A stretch of DNA of 64,000 nucleotides from Saprospiraceae bacterium (GTDB taxonomy: Bacteria > Bacteroidota > Bacteroidia > Chitinophagales > Saprospiraceae): the NCBI GenBank assembly GCA_016714765.1, contig JADKCF010000010.1:1-64000 (forward strand), written 5' to 3'. A program made the translations under genes and the position numbers. The notes under the pieces are model-generated. The model had not been told where the DNA came from, did not search any database, and worked only from the letters and a program-made list of their open reading frames with translations. Numbering within the stretch: position 1 is the first letter of the stretch; each line of letters opens with the position of its first letter. Positions 9,826 to 19,454 of this stretch are shown in pieces.

Positions 9826-10871
9826 TTATTCATCTTCAGATTCTGCAACAACAGCTGATGCATCTATTTGTACAGGTTGATATTTCTCTACAATTTTCTT
9901 TTCGATTTCCAGTGCAAGCTCCGGATTATCGGCCAAAAACTGTTTGGCACCTTCTCTTCCTGTGCTATTTTAGTACCTTCATAGCTAAACCATGATCCGC
10001 TTTTGCCGATGACATTGGTCTCTACACCCAGATCTACTATCTCTCCTGTTTTGGAGATACCTTCACCGAAAACTATGTCAAAAGTAGCAACTCTGAAAGG
10101 TGGGGCCAGTTTATTTTTGACAACTTTCACTTTGACTGGATTACCTACAGTATTGCCGTCCTTGTCTTTGATGGCTGTACCTGACTTACGTATGTCCAAA
10201 CGGATAGAAGCATAAAACTTCAGTGCATTTCCTCCTGTGGTTGTCTCGGGATTGCCAAACATGACACCTATTTTTTCTCTCAGTTGATTGATGAAAATAC
10301 AGCAACAACCAGTACGGCCAATAGTAGCTGTTAATTTACGAAGCGCCTGCGACATCAATCTTGCCTGAAGACCCATTTTGGAGTCTCCCATTTCACCCTC
10401 TATCTCACTACGTGGTACCAATGCAGCTACCGAGTCTATTACAATGATATCAATAGCGCCTGATCTGATCAGGTTTTCGGCAATTTCCAGCGCTTGTTCG
10501 CCATTGTCAGGTTGAGAAATAAGCAATTCTTCTGTATTTACTCCAAGGCTTTCAGCATAAAATCTGTCAAAAGCATGCTCAGCGTCAATTATAGCTGCGA
10601 TACCGCCCTGCTTCTGACACTCCGCTATCGCATGTATGGCCAAAGTTGTTTTACCTGATGATTCAGGTCCGTATATTTCTACGATTCTTCCTTTTGGTAG
10701 TCCGTTGATCCCGAGTGCTATATCCAGCCCTAATGATCCTGTGGAGATAGTTTCTACGTGTACCACTTGTTTATCGCCAAGCTTCATGATGGTGCCCTTA
10801 CCATATGTTTTATCAAGCTTGTCCATGGTCATAGCCAATGCTTTGAGTTTTTCTTCTCTTTCTTTAGACAT
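9826..10871 (-). CDS. recA: Recombinase A (apparent single-base frame break near the C-terminus)
   Basis: ATP-dependent strand-exchange protein of homologous recombination and the SOS response. Family features are clear: DKTYGKGTIMKLGD near the start, Walker A GPESSGKTT, IDAEHAFD, Walker B IIVIDSVAALVPRSEIEGEMG, the loop-2 region FINQLREKIGVMFGNPETTTGGNALKFY. The uninterrupted frame ends at 9888 with a non-family tail. Restoring one base at the CC of 9959-9960 (one G on the coding strand) continues the frame as AQGREGAKQFLADNPELALE and ends acidic (AESEDE) at a TAA at 9826-9828, for about 348 residues, the usual length. The error model is much likelier than a truncated RecA. A TATCTTTG -7 element lies 25 bp upstream. 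Confidence 0.95.
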
Positions 10872-10895
10872 GTGTGTAAATTATTTTTAAGAAAG

Positions 10896-10903
10896 CAAAG
10901 ATA
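10896..10903 (-). promoter_or_regulatory. -7 element upstream of recA
   Basis: The minus strand reads TATCTTTG, a perfect TAnnTTTG match 25 bp before the recA ATG. No TTG is seen at the expected -33 position. No LexA-type operator was recognised. Confidence 0.45.
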
Positions 10904-11041
10904 CAATTTTTAATATATCATTTTATTAAATGTGTTCATTATTTTATGCACCCAATCTGATATTTATACTATTTTCTCTTAACCATAATTATTGCATTTG
11001 GGAATAAAATTTTATTTTTAGGCGATGTAAACTGAATAATC

Positions 11042-12694
11042 ATGGATCATAGACCCTGGCTAAAAAATTATCCTCCCGGTATACCGGCCAATATCGACCA
11101 TACTAAATTGAAACGCTGGTTGATTTTTGAATGATTGCTTTCAAAAATACGGCTCTCTTAATGCCTTTGAATGTATGGGAAAAGTCCTTACATATGCAGA
11201 AGTAGACACTTTGTCTACTCAGTTTGGTGCTTACCTACATTCCCGCGGATTACAACCGGGGGATCGTATAGCACTTATGATGCCCAATATGTTACAGTAT
11301 CCTATTGCTGTATTCGGTGCGCTGAAAGCAGGTCTCATCATTGTCAATACCAATCCTCTTTATACACCAAGGGAAATGTTGTTTCAGTTTGAAGACAGTG
11401 GAGTCAAAGGCATTGTTATTCTTGAAAATTTTGCTGCCAATCTGGAGACTGTCTTAACTAAAACAAAAATAGAAACAGTCATCATAAGCAGTATAGGTGA
11501 GATGCTGGGCAGTGTAAAGGGGACCATGGTCAATTTTGTTGTACGCTATATCAAACGATTGGTACCAACTTATCAGATTCCCAATACTGTTACATTTACC
11601 CATGCACTAAATGAAGGTAAAAAGTTTGAATTAAAAACATTCAGAAATTGTCTGATGACGTAATCGTACATCAATACACCGGTGGTACCACAGGTATATC
11701 CAAAGGAGCCATGCTTACAAATGCCAATCTGGTTGCCAATATGATTCAGATCAGAACCTGGATGCAAAACTATCTGGTAGAAGGTAAGGAAATCACGCTC
11801 TCACCTTTGCCCATGTACCATATTTTTGCCTTTGCAGTCAATTGTCTGGCTATGCTGAGTTATGGAGCTCATACTGTCTTGGTGACCAATGCAAGAGATC
11901 TTGGCTCTATCGTCAGGGAGTTTAAGCGCAATAAAATAAGTCTGATGACCGGACTTAACACACTTTTTAATGCATTGTTGCACTATGAAGATTTTACAAA
12001 ATGTGATTTTTCATCATTAAAAATTACAGTCGGCGGTGGTATGGCCATCCAAAAAGCTATAGCTGACCGTTGGAAAGAAATAACAGGATGCCCACTGACA
12101 GAAGGATATGGTATGACCGAATCATCACCTCTCATCAGTGTCAATCCGCTGGACGGATCCGGAAAGTCAGGAAGTATAGGCCTACCGGTTTCATCTACAG
12201 AAATCAGAATCATGACAGATGATGGCAGAGAAGCTGGATTTCATGAATTAGGAGAAATCCAGTGTAAAGGACCTCAAGTAATGAAAGGTTATTATAATCA
12301 ACCCAATGAAACTGCCAATACTATCACGGCAGACGGCTGGCTGTGTACAGGTGATATAGGTAAAATGGATGAAGACGGTTATATGTTTATCGTAGATCGA
12401 AAAAAGGATATGATACTGGTAAGTGGCTTTAATGTCTTTCCAAATGAAATAGAAAATGTCGTCGTCATGCACCCCAAAGTATTGGAAGCTGCAGCCGTTG
12501 GTGTGCCGGACGAAAAGTCAGGTGAAGTGGTAAAAGTTTTTATTGTTAAAAAAGATACCAGCCTTACTAAGGAAGAAATTATCGCTCATTGTAGGTCAAA
12601 TCTGACGGGTTACAAAGTTCCCAAGCAAATAGAGTTCAGAGATGAACTTCCCAAGACCAATGTTGGCAAAATATTAAGAAGAGCACTAAAATAA
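11042..12694 (+). CDS. fadD: Long-chain fatty acid-CoA ligase (frame broken in three places)
   Basis: AMP-forming ligase that activates fatty acids to acyl-CoA for beta-oxidation or lipid synthesis. The true start is the ATG at 11042 (HRPWLKNYPPGIPA), which is typical of FadD. ATP/AMP motifs include YTGGTTGISKGAMLTN, the EGYGMTESSP signature, GDIGKMDEDGYMFIVDRKKDMI and the catalytic lysine region near the end (PKTNVGKILRR). The reading frame changes twice in 11111-11128 (a missing A in AAA and a missing T in TTTTT best restore the family sequence LVDFLNDCFQKYG) and once near 11648 (missing T). Restored length is about 551 residues, normal for the family. All breaks are in homopolymers. Followed 5 bp later by the methyltransferase. 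Confidence 0.9.
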
Positions 12695-12698
12695 TTTC

Positions 12699-13400
12699 AT
12701 GATACTCAAAGGTAGTATTTTACTATTCCCCTGTCCCATCTTTGAGGGGAAAACAGAAAGCTTAACAGCTGAAGCACTCAAGAGACTTCATGAGACAACA
12801 ACGTTTGTAGTAGAGCGGGCTAAGACTGCCAGGCATTTTATCAAATCGACACAACACCCAATAGCAATGTCACAGTTGAGTATTCTGGAGATATCTGATG
12901 ATAAAAATGAACTTACATCTTTCCTTGGAGTAGTACATCGTGGCACTGATATTGGAGTGATTTCAGAGGCCGGGTGTCCGGGAGTAGCGGATCCTGGTGC
13001 AGAAATAGTTGTATGGGCTCATCAGAATGGTATCAAAGTAATACCTTTTGTTGGACCTTCCTCTATATTGCTTGCCTTGATGGCTAGCGGTCTGAATGGC
13101 CAGAATTTCGCATTTTAATGGTTACTTATCCAATAAAACCTGAACTGATAAATCATCTGAAAGCCCTCGAAACTAAGGTCCCTAAAATCAGGGCAGACAC
13201 AAATTTTCATGGAGACACCTTATAGAAACAGCTTCATCATCGATACCTGCCTGCAAACGCTTAGTGATCAGATACGATTGTGTATCGCTTGTGACATCAA
13301 TGCTCCTACAGAAGATATCAGACAGATGCGTATGGCAGATTGGAGAAAAGCCAAATTAAGCGACTACCATAAGCGTCCGTGTATTTATTTGCTAGGGTGA
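12699..13400 (+). CDS. RsmI-like SAM-dependent methyltransferase (three +1 breaks; possible pseudogene)
   Basis: Belongs to the tetrapyrrole-methylase-fold family that includes RsmI, which methylates 16S rRNA C1402; this is the shorter Bacteroidota-type homologue. It starts LKGSILLFPCPIFEGK. The SAM-site motif ISEAGCPGVADPGAEIV and FVGPSSILLALMASGLNGQNFAF are clear. The frame stops at 13118. Removing single bases at TTTT (13113-13116), AAAA (13135-13138) and GGG (13191-13193) restores FNGYLSNK, then KIRQTQIFMETPYRN and a tail that ends KRPCIYLLG, for about 232 residues. Three same-direction changes within 80 bp are more than elsewhere in the window, so real decay cannot be excluded. Same strand and 5 bp behind the acyl-CoA ligase. 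Confidence 0.75.
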
Positions 13401-13420
13401 CAAGCCATCTTTTTCAAAAG

Positions 13421-13442
13421 TATTTCACATCGATATGAAATA
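13421..13442. promoter_or_regulatory. 22 bp imperfect palindrome upstream of the CBS-domain gene
   Basis: TATTTCA, then an 8 bp centre containing ATCGAT, then TGAAATA. Only one pair of positions breaks the symmetry. It lies 167 bp before the CBS gene and 21 bp after the methyltransferase frame. There is no U-run on the plus strand, so it resembles an operator more than a terminator. Confidence 0.35.
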
Positions 13443-13608
13443 AAAATGACACATGCAAAATAATGAGATTAAAAAAAATAATCCTCAAAGTAACTATTAT
13501 TAAATATTTTGTGTTATATTTACTTTCGGAATAATATTCCTAAGTCATTTCCTTTTTCTTCGCTTATGTTTTTCAATTACATTATTTAACCTTTAAATAT
13601 ATAATGCC

Positions 13609-14031
13609 ATGATGAATCAGGAAGTACGTACAATTATGACTAAAGATCCTTTTATTGTTAGCCCTTCACAAACCATTGACGAAGTCGCCAACCTCATGTT
13701 TGAGAAACAAATACAACAAATTCCCGTAGTGAAGGATGGCAAACTATTGGGAATGATAACTTCCCATGACCTTTGGAAAGCTTCCAGAGCCGGACATGGA
13801 TCTGACATGCAGATCAAAGATGTGATGACTACCAAAGTTGTTAAAATCACACCTAAGGACAAAGTTGGTACCGCCGCAGAACTTTTTGCCGATAAAAGAT
13901 TTAAAACACTGCCTGTTGTCAATCTGGATAATGACCTGAAGGGTGTAGTCACTGCATTTGATGTAATCAAATGCGCCTTCAATGAAGAATATCCAAGTCC
14001 TATCCTGTATCAGGAGATCTTCGAGCATTGA
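13609..14031 (+). CDS. Tandem CBS-domain protein
   Basis: A 140-residue protein consisting of almost nothing but two CBS domains, a fold that binds adenosyl nucleotides and regulates partner proteins. Domain one covers about residues 7-65 (VRTIMTKDPFIVSPSQTI then IPVVKDGKLLGMITSHDLWK), domain two about 72-128 (IKDVMTTKVVKITPKDKV then LPVVNLDNDLKGVVTAFDVIK). The paired VMT..V..I and LxGxxTxxD patterns are diagnostic. No catalytic domain is attached, so it probably acts as a stand-alone sensor or regulator; its target is unknown. The start is one of two adjacent ATG codons. It has its own upstream region of about 200 bp and is followed by a 239 bp gap. Confidence 0.85.
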   Translation: MMNQEVRTIMTKDPFIVSPSQTIDEVANLMFEKQIQQIPVVKDGKLLGMITSHDLWKASRAGHGSDMQIKDVMTTKVVKITPKDKVGTAAELFADKRFKTLPVVNLDNDLKGVVTAFDVIKCAFNEEYPSPILYQEIFEH

Positions 14032-14270
14032 AATAAATTAGCGCTCTGAAAATAGACAGAGGGGCATATTTAACAAAGTTGCCTGTATTTTCATTATAAA
14101 AATATAAGCCCATTTAACGGTAAGTGCGAAACATTTCAATGTTTAACTTGTCCGAAGGTGTGATAGTAAGATTACTGGATCAACTTCTTCTTTTCTAATG
14201 AGAGATTTACCTTATTAGGAGATGCGTACTTATTATTTCCTATAAATAGTAATGTTGCGGCATTAAAAAA

Positions 14271-15751
14271 TCATTTATTGGATAATACTAAATATGCCCA
14301 GGGATCGAGGTCTATACTTTCACCTTTTGTGATTTCTTTTTGTACCTTTTCGAAAACATCTGTATACTTTCCGCTCACCTCCCCGGTCAGAGTGGCTTTT
14401 TGTTTTTGTGATGAAAGGTTAATAACGACGATGACTTTATCACCATCCTTCTCTCTGTAAAAAGCATATATGTTTTCATCATTTCCTGTAGGTATTTTGA
14501 CCAAAGGTCCACCTGCCTCACCATTCCAAAGTGCTTTGTTTTTATGCTTTAGGTCATAAAGTGTTTTATAAAATCCGGCATATTTGTAATCTCCCCAGGA
14601 GATACTATCTTTTTCGAAAAAAGCCAATTGCTTGTCCATACCTGATTCCTGTCCTGTGTACAACAAAGGGATACCATTAAACGTAGCCGTCAGAACAGCA
14701 AAGGCCTTATGCCCATCACCCATTCTGGCAAACTCCGTCCCGGCCCATGAGTTTTCGTCATGATTGGAAGTAAACTGCATCTGATATCCTTTTTTATACT
14801 CATTTACTTTTTTTGCAAGAAGGGTGTCAATATCTTTTGCTGTCTTTTTTACAATCTCCTTTTTATCGCCCTTCACTACGTTGCCCTGTATGAGTGCATC
14901 TCCCTTTTTTCTGTTTGCACCTTGAGTTTTGGCTATTTCATTGAATAAGTGGTGCATTTCCCATCCATAATCCGCTATAAATGTGCCGTTATTTACAATC
15001 GCAGGCACTTCACCTTCTGAAAGCATAAATAAAGGCTTGTCAGCGTATAGTGAATCGGCACATTGTTCCCAGAAGTCGACCGGAACGCCGTGCGCCACAT
15101 CCATACGGAATCCATCTATGCCCGTTTCTCTGACCCAGTATTTTAAGGCTGCTATCATGGCAAGTCGCATCTCTTTGTTGTCAAAATTAAGATCAGCCAC
15201 ATCTGTCCATCCCCATGGTTTGCCTGTGTTATAATCTATTGGATCTGTGATATTGCCGTTTTTGTCTTTAGTATACCACTCCGGATGCTCCACAATCCAA
15301 GGGTTGTCCCATCCTGTATGATTTGGTACCCAGTCTATAATAATGTACATACCTGCGTCATGTATAGCCTGAACCATGTGTTTAAAATCTTCCATGGTTC
15401 CATAATCAGGGTTAGTTTTTGTATAATCTCCTATAGAATAAGGACTCCCCAGGCTACCTTTTCTGTTCTTGACACTGACAGGGTTGATAGGCATAAACCA
15501 TAAAATATCAATTCCCATCTCTTTGAGCCGGGTATATGGGCTTCAAAAGATTTAAAAGTATTTTCTTTAGTATAATGTCTAAGATTTACTTCATAAATAG
15601 TAGCATTTTTATGCCAATCCGGTACACGTGGTTTTTCAAATGTTGTTTCCATAACCTCATTCGTTTTTACAGAATTTCGGCAGGACCACATATAAGTCAA
15701 TGCAATCAATAAACCTAAAGCAATAATAACTAAAGTACTCTTATTATACAT
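14271..15751 (-). CDS. GH13 alpha-amylase family glycosidase, probable lipoprotein (one frame break)
   Basis: Retaining alpha-glucan hydrolase of family GH13. The conserved regions are in order: IIIDWVPNHTG (region I), GIDGFRMDVAHGVP (region II, nucleophile Asp), MLSEGE (region III, general acid Glu) and FTSNHDEN (region IV). The N-terminus has a hydrophobic stretch ending in a Cys (LTYMWSC), consistent with a lipoprotein signal although the lipobox is not canonical. The raw frame breaks after EAHIPG; adding one base to GGG at 15530-15532 restores AHIPRLKEMGIDILWFMP and joins both parts into about 493 residues. A TATATTTG -7 element lies 37 bp upstream. No other starch-utilisation genes are nearby, so the natural substrate is only inferred to be a starch-like glucan. 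Confidence 0.88.
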
Positions 15752-15787
15752 CTTAACGAATTTAGGGCATTCAAAAAATAATTATTG

Positions 15788-15795
15788 CAAATATA
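15788..15795 (-). promoter_or_regulatory. -7 element upstream of the amylase gene
   Basis: Minus-strand TATATTTG, a perfect TAnnTTTG match 37 bp before the ATG. No clear -33 TTG. Confidence 0.35.
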
Positions 15796-15836
15796 ATTGA
15801 AAAGTAAAAGTTTATTTCTTTTGTTTGTTAATATTT

Positions 15837-15926
15837 AAAACAGAGATATTCTTTTTTCAAAGAGTTCTGTTTTAACCCAGATTAATCAATAGGCTGTTAC
15901 GAAACGAAATTATACAAATCTGGGTT
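15837..15926. repeat. Two consecutive inverted repeats in the amylase upstream region
   Basis: AAAACAGA (15837-15844) pairs with TCTGTTTT (15866-15873). Directly after it, AACCCAGATT (15874-15883) pairs with AATCTGGGTT (15917-15926). Both arms match perfectly. The 33 nt inside the second repeat has no further clear symmetry. Confidence 0.5.
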
Positions 15927-15956
15927 TGAAGCTCCCATTTTGTATTTTAAAACAAA

Positions 15957-15993
15957 TAAAAAAAGGAATCCTGATGTATGAAACAGGATTCCT
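15957..15993 (-). terminator. Rho-independent terminator of the polyamine gene pair
   Basis: AGGAATCCTG (15964-15973) and CAGGATTCCT (15984-15993) form a 10 bp stem, followed on the minus strand by a T-run (15957-15963). It lies about 30 bp downstream of the deoxyhypusine synthase-like gene. Confidence 0.88.
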
Positions 15994-16023
15994 CTCTTTT
16001 AAAATATATCTTGAAATTATAAA

Positions 16024-16989
16024 TTACCAACCTAGTATAATGGCAAATATCAGAGGCGCTACAATGGTAGCATCACTTTCTATTATATATTTAGGAGTAT
16101 GAATGTCAAGTTTGCCCCAAGTAATTTTTTCGTTGGGTACTGCCCCTGAATAAGAACCATAACTGGTAGTACTATCACTAATCTGGCAAAAATATGACCA
16201 GAAAGGAATATCATGCATCTCCATATCCTGATAGAGCATCGGCACTACACAAATAGGAAAGTCACCTGCTATTCCGCCACCAATCTGGAAAAAACCAACT
16301 CCTTTGCCACCACTGTTCTTGGGATACCAATCAGCCAGCCACATCATATATTCGATACCACTTTTCATGGTCGAAGCCTTCAGTTGGCCTTTGATACAGT
16401 AGGATGCAAAAATATTGCCCATGGTACTGTCTTCCCAACCCGGAACTACGATTGGAATGTTCTTTTGAGCTGCTGCAAGCATCCAACTGTCTTTAGGATC
16501 AATTTCATAATATTGCTCCAGCACTCCACTGTTGAGCATCTTGTACATAAACTCATGTGGAAAATACCTTTCCCCGTTTTTTTCAGCGGTGCTCCAGATA
16601 TCCCACAGGTGCTTCTGCAATCTTCTGAATGCTTCTTCTTCGGGAATGCATGTGTCGGTTACTCTGTTATAATGATTTTCCAGCAGGTCCCATTCGTCCT
16701 GTGGGCTAAGATCACGGTAATTGGGTACCCTTTTGTAATGTGAATGAGCGACAAGATTCATAATATCTTCTTCCAGATTAGCTCCTGTACAGGAGATGAT
16801 CTGTACTTTATCCTGTCTGATCATTTCGGCCAGAGACTTACCCATTTCAGCAGTACTCATTGCACCTGCAAGTGTGATCATCATTTTGCCACCCTCATTG
16901 AGATGTGCTATATACCCATCTGCAGCATCAATCAAAGCTGCAGCATTAAAATGTTTGTAATGGTGTTTTAAAAATTCTGTAATCTGCAT
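16024..16989 (-). CDS. Deoxyhypusine synthase-like protein
   Basis: NAD-dependent aminobutyl-transferase fold. Eukaryotic and archaeal members modify the translation factor eIF5A/aIF5A. Bacteria lack that substrate, and some bacterial homologues are thought to make or use polyamines (homospermidine synthase-like activity has been described for related proteins). Visible features: ITLAGAMSTAEMG near residue 40, SCTGANLEEDI, VPGWEDSTMGNIF, FQIGGGIAGDFPIC and, near the C-terminus, ITWGKLDIHTPKYIIESDATIVAPL, where the Lys of WGKL aligns with the catalytic lysine of the family. 321 residues is normal. It lies 45 bp downstream of arginine decarboxylase on the same strand and is followed by a strong terminator, so the two genes probably share an mRNA and a polyamine role. 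Confidence 0.88.
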   Translation of the reverse strand: MQITEFLKHHYKHFNAAALIDAADGYIAHLNEGGKMMITLAGAMSTAEMGKSLAEMIRQDKVQIISCTGANLEEDIMNLVAHSHYKRVPNYRDLSPQDEWDLLENHYNRVTDTCIPEEEAFRRLQKHLWDIWSTAEKNGERYFPHEFMYKMLNSGVLEQYYEIDPKDSWMLAAAQKNIPIVVPGWEDSTMGNIFASYCIKGQLKASTMKSGIEYMMWLADWYPKNSGGKGVGFFQIGGGIAGDFPICVVPMLYQDMEMHDIPFWSYFCQISDSTTSYGSYSGAVPNEKITWGKLDIHTPKYIIESDATIVAPLIFAIILGW

Positions 16990-17034
16990 TTTTTTATATT
17001 ATTGTTATAAACTGATTGCCGCCAGATTTCTGTA

Positions 17035-18432
17035 TTAATAACCCAGTATTTTCAGCATTTGATCTACGGTTTGTTCTTCCCTGTAGAGTCTGTCTACCAT
17101 ATTGCCTTTTTCGTCTCTGTCAATAATGATTTGCTGAGGTGATGGAATAAGGCAATGCTTGATACCTCCGTATCCACTGATTGCGTCCTGATATGCGCCA
17201 GTATGGAAAAAACCAAGATAAAGAGGCTCTTCCTTGTCTGAATCATATGTAGGTAGGTAAATCTCCTGATTCAAGTCTTCAGAATTGTAATAATCAGAAT
17301 GGTCACAACTGATACCCCCAATATTGACCCGAGAGTATTCATTATCCCACTTATTGACAGGCAAAAGGATGAATTTTTCGAAAATAGACCATGCATCTGG
17401 AATGGTATTCATAAGACTGTTGTCAATAAGATACCACAATTCTGAATCATTTTGTTGTTTTTGCTCCAGAACAGAAAAGATAATAGCGCCACTCTCACCT
17501 ACAGTGTACTTTCCAAATTCAGTAAAAATATGCGGCTCTTCTATCCCTTCTTCCATACATACTTCCTTGATATTGGTGATGAGCTCATTGATCATATATT
17601 TATAATCATACTCAAAACCAAGATTATTTCTGATAGGCAAGCCACCACCAAGATTGATAGAGTCTAAAGTAGGGCAAATTTTTTTCAACTCTGCAAAAAG
17701 TTTGAGCGCCTTTCGGAATTCACCCCAGTAATAAAGGTTGTCCTTAATTCCGGAATCCACAAAAAAATGAAGCATTTTAAGTTTGACTCTTTTTTTCTTG
17801 GCGATCTTAGTCTTATAAAAATCAATAATATCAGCACTTCTGATGCCAAGCCTGGAAGTATAATAAGCCGATTGAGGTTCTTCGTTTATAGCCATTCTCA
17901 ACCCAATAGTGAAGTCACCTTTTACCCTTGCATAAAACCTATCTAACTCCAGTTTACTGTCCAATACCGGAATTACATTTTCGTAACCATCCTCTATGAG
18001 GCCAATGATTTTATTTAGATAATCTTCCGTTTTGTGTCCATTTTGTATCAATATTGTTTTTTTGTCGATCTTCCCCTTTTCTGTGAGAATCCTGATGATG
18101 TCAATATCGAAAGAAGATGAAGTCTCCAGATGTACATTATGTTTGAGCGCTTCTTCTATGACGTGTGAAAAGTGACAACATTTAGTACAATAGCAATAAT
18201 AATAATCACCTTTGTAATTGTTGGCTTTCATGGCCTTATTGAAAAAATTTTTGGCTTTTTTAATCTGATCACCAATACGTGGAAGATATGTCAGCCTGAA
18301 AGGAGTACCATATTTATCTATAAGGTACTTGAGTGAGATACCATGGAATGTAAGATTACCTTGATTGAGATCAAATCCTTCCTGAGGAAAGTAATAGGTT
18401 TGGTTTATAAGTTGAAAATATGTGTTCTTCAT
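17035..18432 (-). CDS. speA: Arginine decarboxylase, PLP-dependent (alanine-racemase fold)
   Basis: Makes agmatine from arginine as the first step of polyamine synthesis. It belongs to the fold type III decarboxylases and, at 465 residues, is the shorter Bacteroidota form rather than the about 630-residue E. coli SpeA. The PLP lysine is expected in YYCYCTKCCHF near residue 80; HFFVDSGI, the glycine-rich loop SINLGGGLP, FTEFGKYTVGESG and LGFFHTGAYQDAISGYGG provide the rest of the PLP and substrate site. The start at 18432 is an ATG that puts the family N-terminus in place. No agmatinase gene is in the window, so the next step is not visible. Upstream is a 206 bp AT-rich gap. Substrate preference (arginine rather than another basic amino acid) rests on the family. 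Confidence 0.87.
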   Translation of the reverse strand: MKNTYFQLINQTYYFPQEGFDLNQGNLTFHGISLKYLIDKYGTPFRLTYLPRIGDQIKKAKNFFNKAMKANNYKGDYYYCYCTKCCHFSHVIEEALKHNVHLETSSSFDIDIIRILTEKGKIDKKTILIQNGHKTEDYLNKIIGLIEDGYENVIPVLDSKLELDRFYARVKGDFTIGLRMAINEEPQSAYYTSRLGIRSADIIDFYKTKIAKKKRVKLKMLHFFVDSGIKDNLYYWGEFRKALKLFAELKKICPTLDSINLGGGLPIRNNLGFEYDYKYMINELITNIKEVCMEEGIEEPHIFTEFGKYTVGESGAIIFSVLEQKQQNDSELWYLIDNSLMNTIPDAWSIFEKFILLPVNKWDNEYSRVNIGGISCDHSDYYNSEDLNQEIYLPTYDSDKEEPLYLGFFHTGAYQDAISGYGGIKHCLIPSPQQIIIDRDEKGNMVDRLYREEQTVDQMLKILGY

Positions 18433-18638
18433 TTAAATGCATAAAGTTGGTTTTGGAACTAAAAACTATCACAAAGAAACGATAAAAACCACTATAAAGT
18501 ATTGAAAACTCATAATTATTATTAAAAATATCGCTTGCATTAAGTCTATATTATAACAATCAAATTATCATCCGGACAGACAATGCTGCATTGAGTATTT
18601 TGTATCTATGTAGTAGTTTGCTAAAGTGTCTTGAACAC

Positions 18639-19442
18639 TTAAAAATAGTCCTGACTTCCCTTTAGTCCTACCCCCAGTCCAAAGAGGGCATAATCATACA
18701 CTACCGGATCGAGAGGGTTCATCTTACGTAGATGATTGGTGATCTCTACTACTGCTTTCCAGTCACGTTGTTTGTGTGTAAGTAGTCCAAGTTTTCTGGC
18801 ATAATTTTCTACATGCACATCGAGGGGTATCATAAGTGCTGAGGCAGGTATAGTCTTCCAAAGTCCAAAATCCACTTTTCGGTCATCTGACCTCACCATC
18901 CAGCGAAGATACATATTCAATCGCTTACAGGTGGATTTTTTAGCCGGTGTTGCTATATGTTTTTTTGTCCTTTCGGGTGCCAGATGATGGTCGAAAAACA
19001 ATGTGTGAAATTGAGTAAGCGCTTCCTCCTGGTGATACGCCTTATTCATTGTTGGCCGGAAAGCGGTTTCCAGGCTTTTATTTTCACTGTAAAAGCGGTG
19101 CAAAAAATCTATAAAATATAATAAATCTGTACCCTGAAAAGTCCTGTGCTTGAAGTGATGAAGGCTTTTTAGATCGTTTTCTGTATGATGAATTATGAAG
19201 TCAAAGGGATGATTGTCCATCATAGACATTAATTCCAAAGATTTGTTGATAATGGTTTTCCTGTTACCCCAGGAAAGCATAGCACTAAAGAAGCCAGATA
19301 TCTCAATATCTTCAGGATCTGAAAAACAATGTGGCACACTGATGGGATCTAGTTCGATAAAATCAATACTGTTGACCTTATGTACGATGGTGTCAAGATA
19401 TTCTTTAAGTCGAAGAAAATCAACAGAAAGTGTATCTTCCAT
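18639..19442 (-). CDS. TIGR02757 (DUF2400) family protein
   Basis: Conserved protein of unknown function, widespread in Bacteroidota and in epsilonproteobacteria. Visible signatures: the N-terminal DPISVPHCFSDPEDIEISGF, then LSWGNRKTII, a region of clustered Lys before CKRLNMYLRWMVRSDD, and a C-terminal LDVHVENYARKLGLL followed by PLDPVVYDYALFGLG. The pattern of CKR..MYLRWMVR and the helical tail suggests a DNA-glycosylase-like helix-hairpin-helix fold, but that is an inference. 267 residues is typical. The gene is 13 bp behind infB on the same strand and probably the last cistron of the rimP-nusA-infB operon. Confidence 0.85.
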   Translation of the reverse strand: MEDTLSVDFLRLKEYLDTIVHKVNSIDFIELDPISVPHCFSDPEDIEISGFFSAMLSWGNRKTIINKSLELMSMMDNHPFDFIIHHTENDLKSLHHFKHRTFQGTDLLYFIDFLHRFYSENKSLETAFRPTMNKAYHQEEALTQFHTLFFDHHLAPERTKKHIATPAKKSTCKRLNMYLRWMVRSDDRKVDFGLWKTIPASALMIPLDVHVENYARKLGLLTHKQRDWKAVVEITNHLRKMNPLDPVVYDYALFGLGVGLKGSQDYF

Positions 19443-19454
19443 TTTAAACCACTA

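Noticed and set aside
16213..16743. 176-residue plus-strand frame opposite the DHS-like gene
   Set aside because: It lies wholly antisense to a gene with clear family motifs and has no recognisable protein features or promoter.
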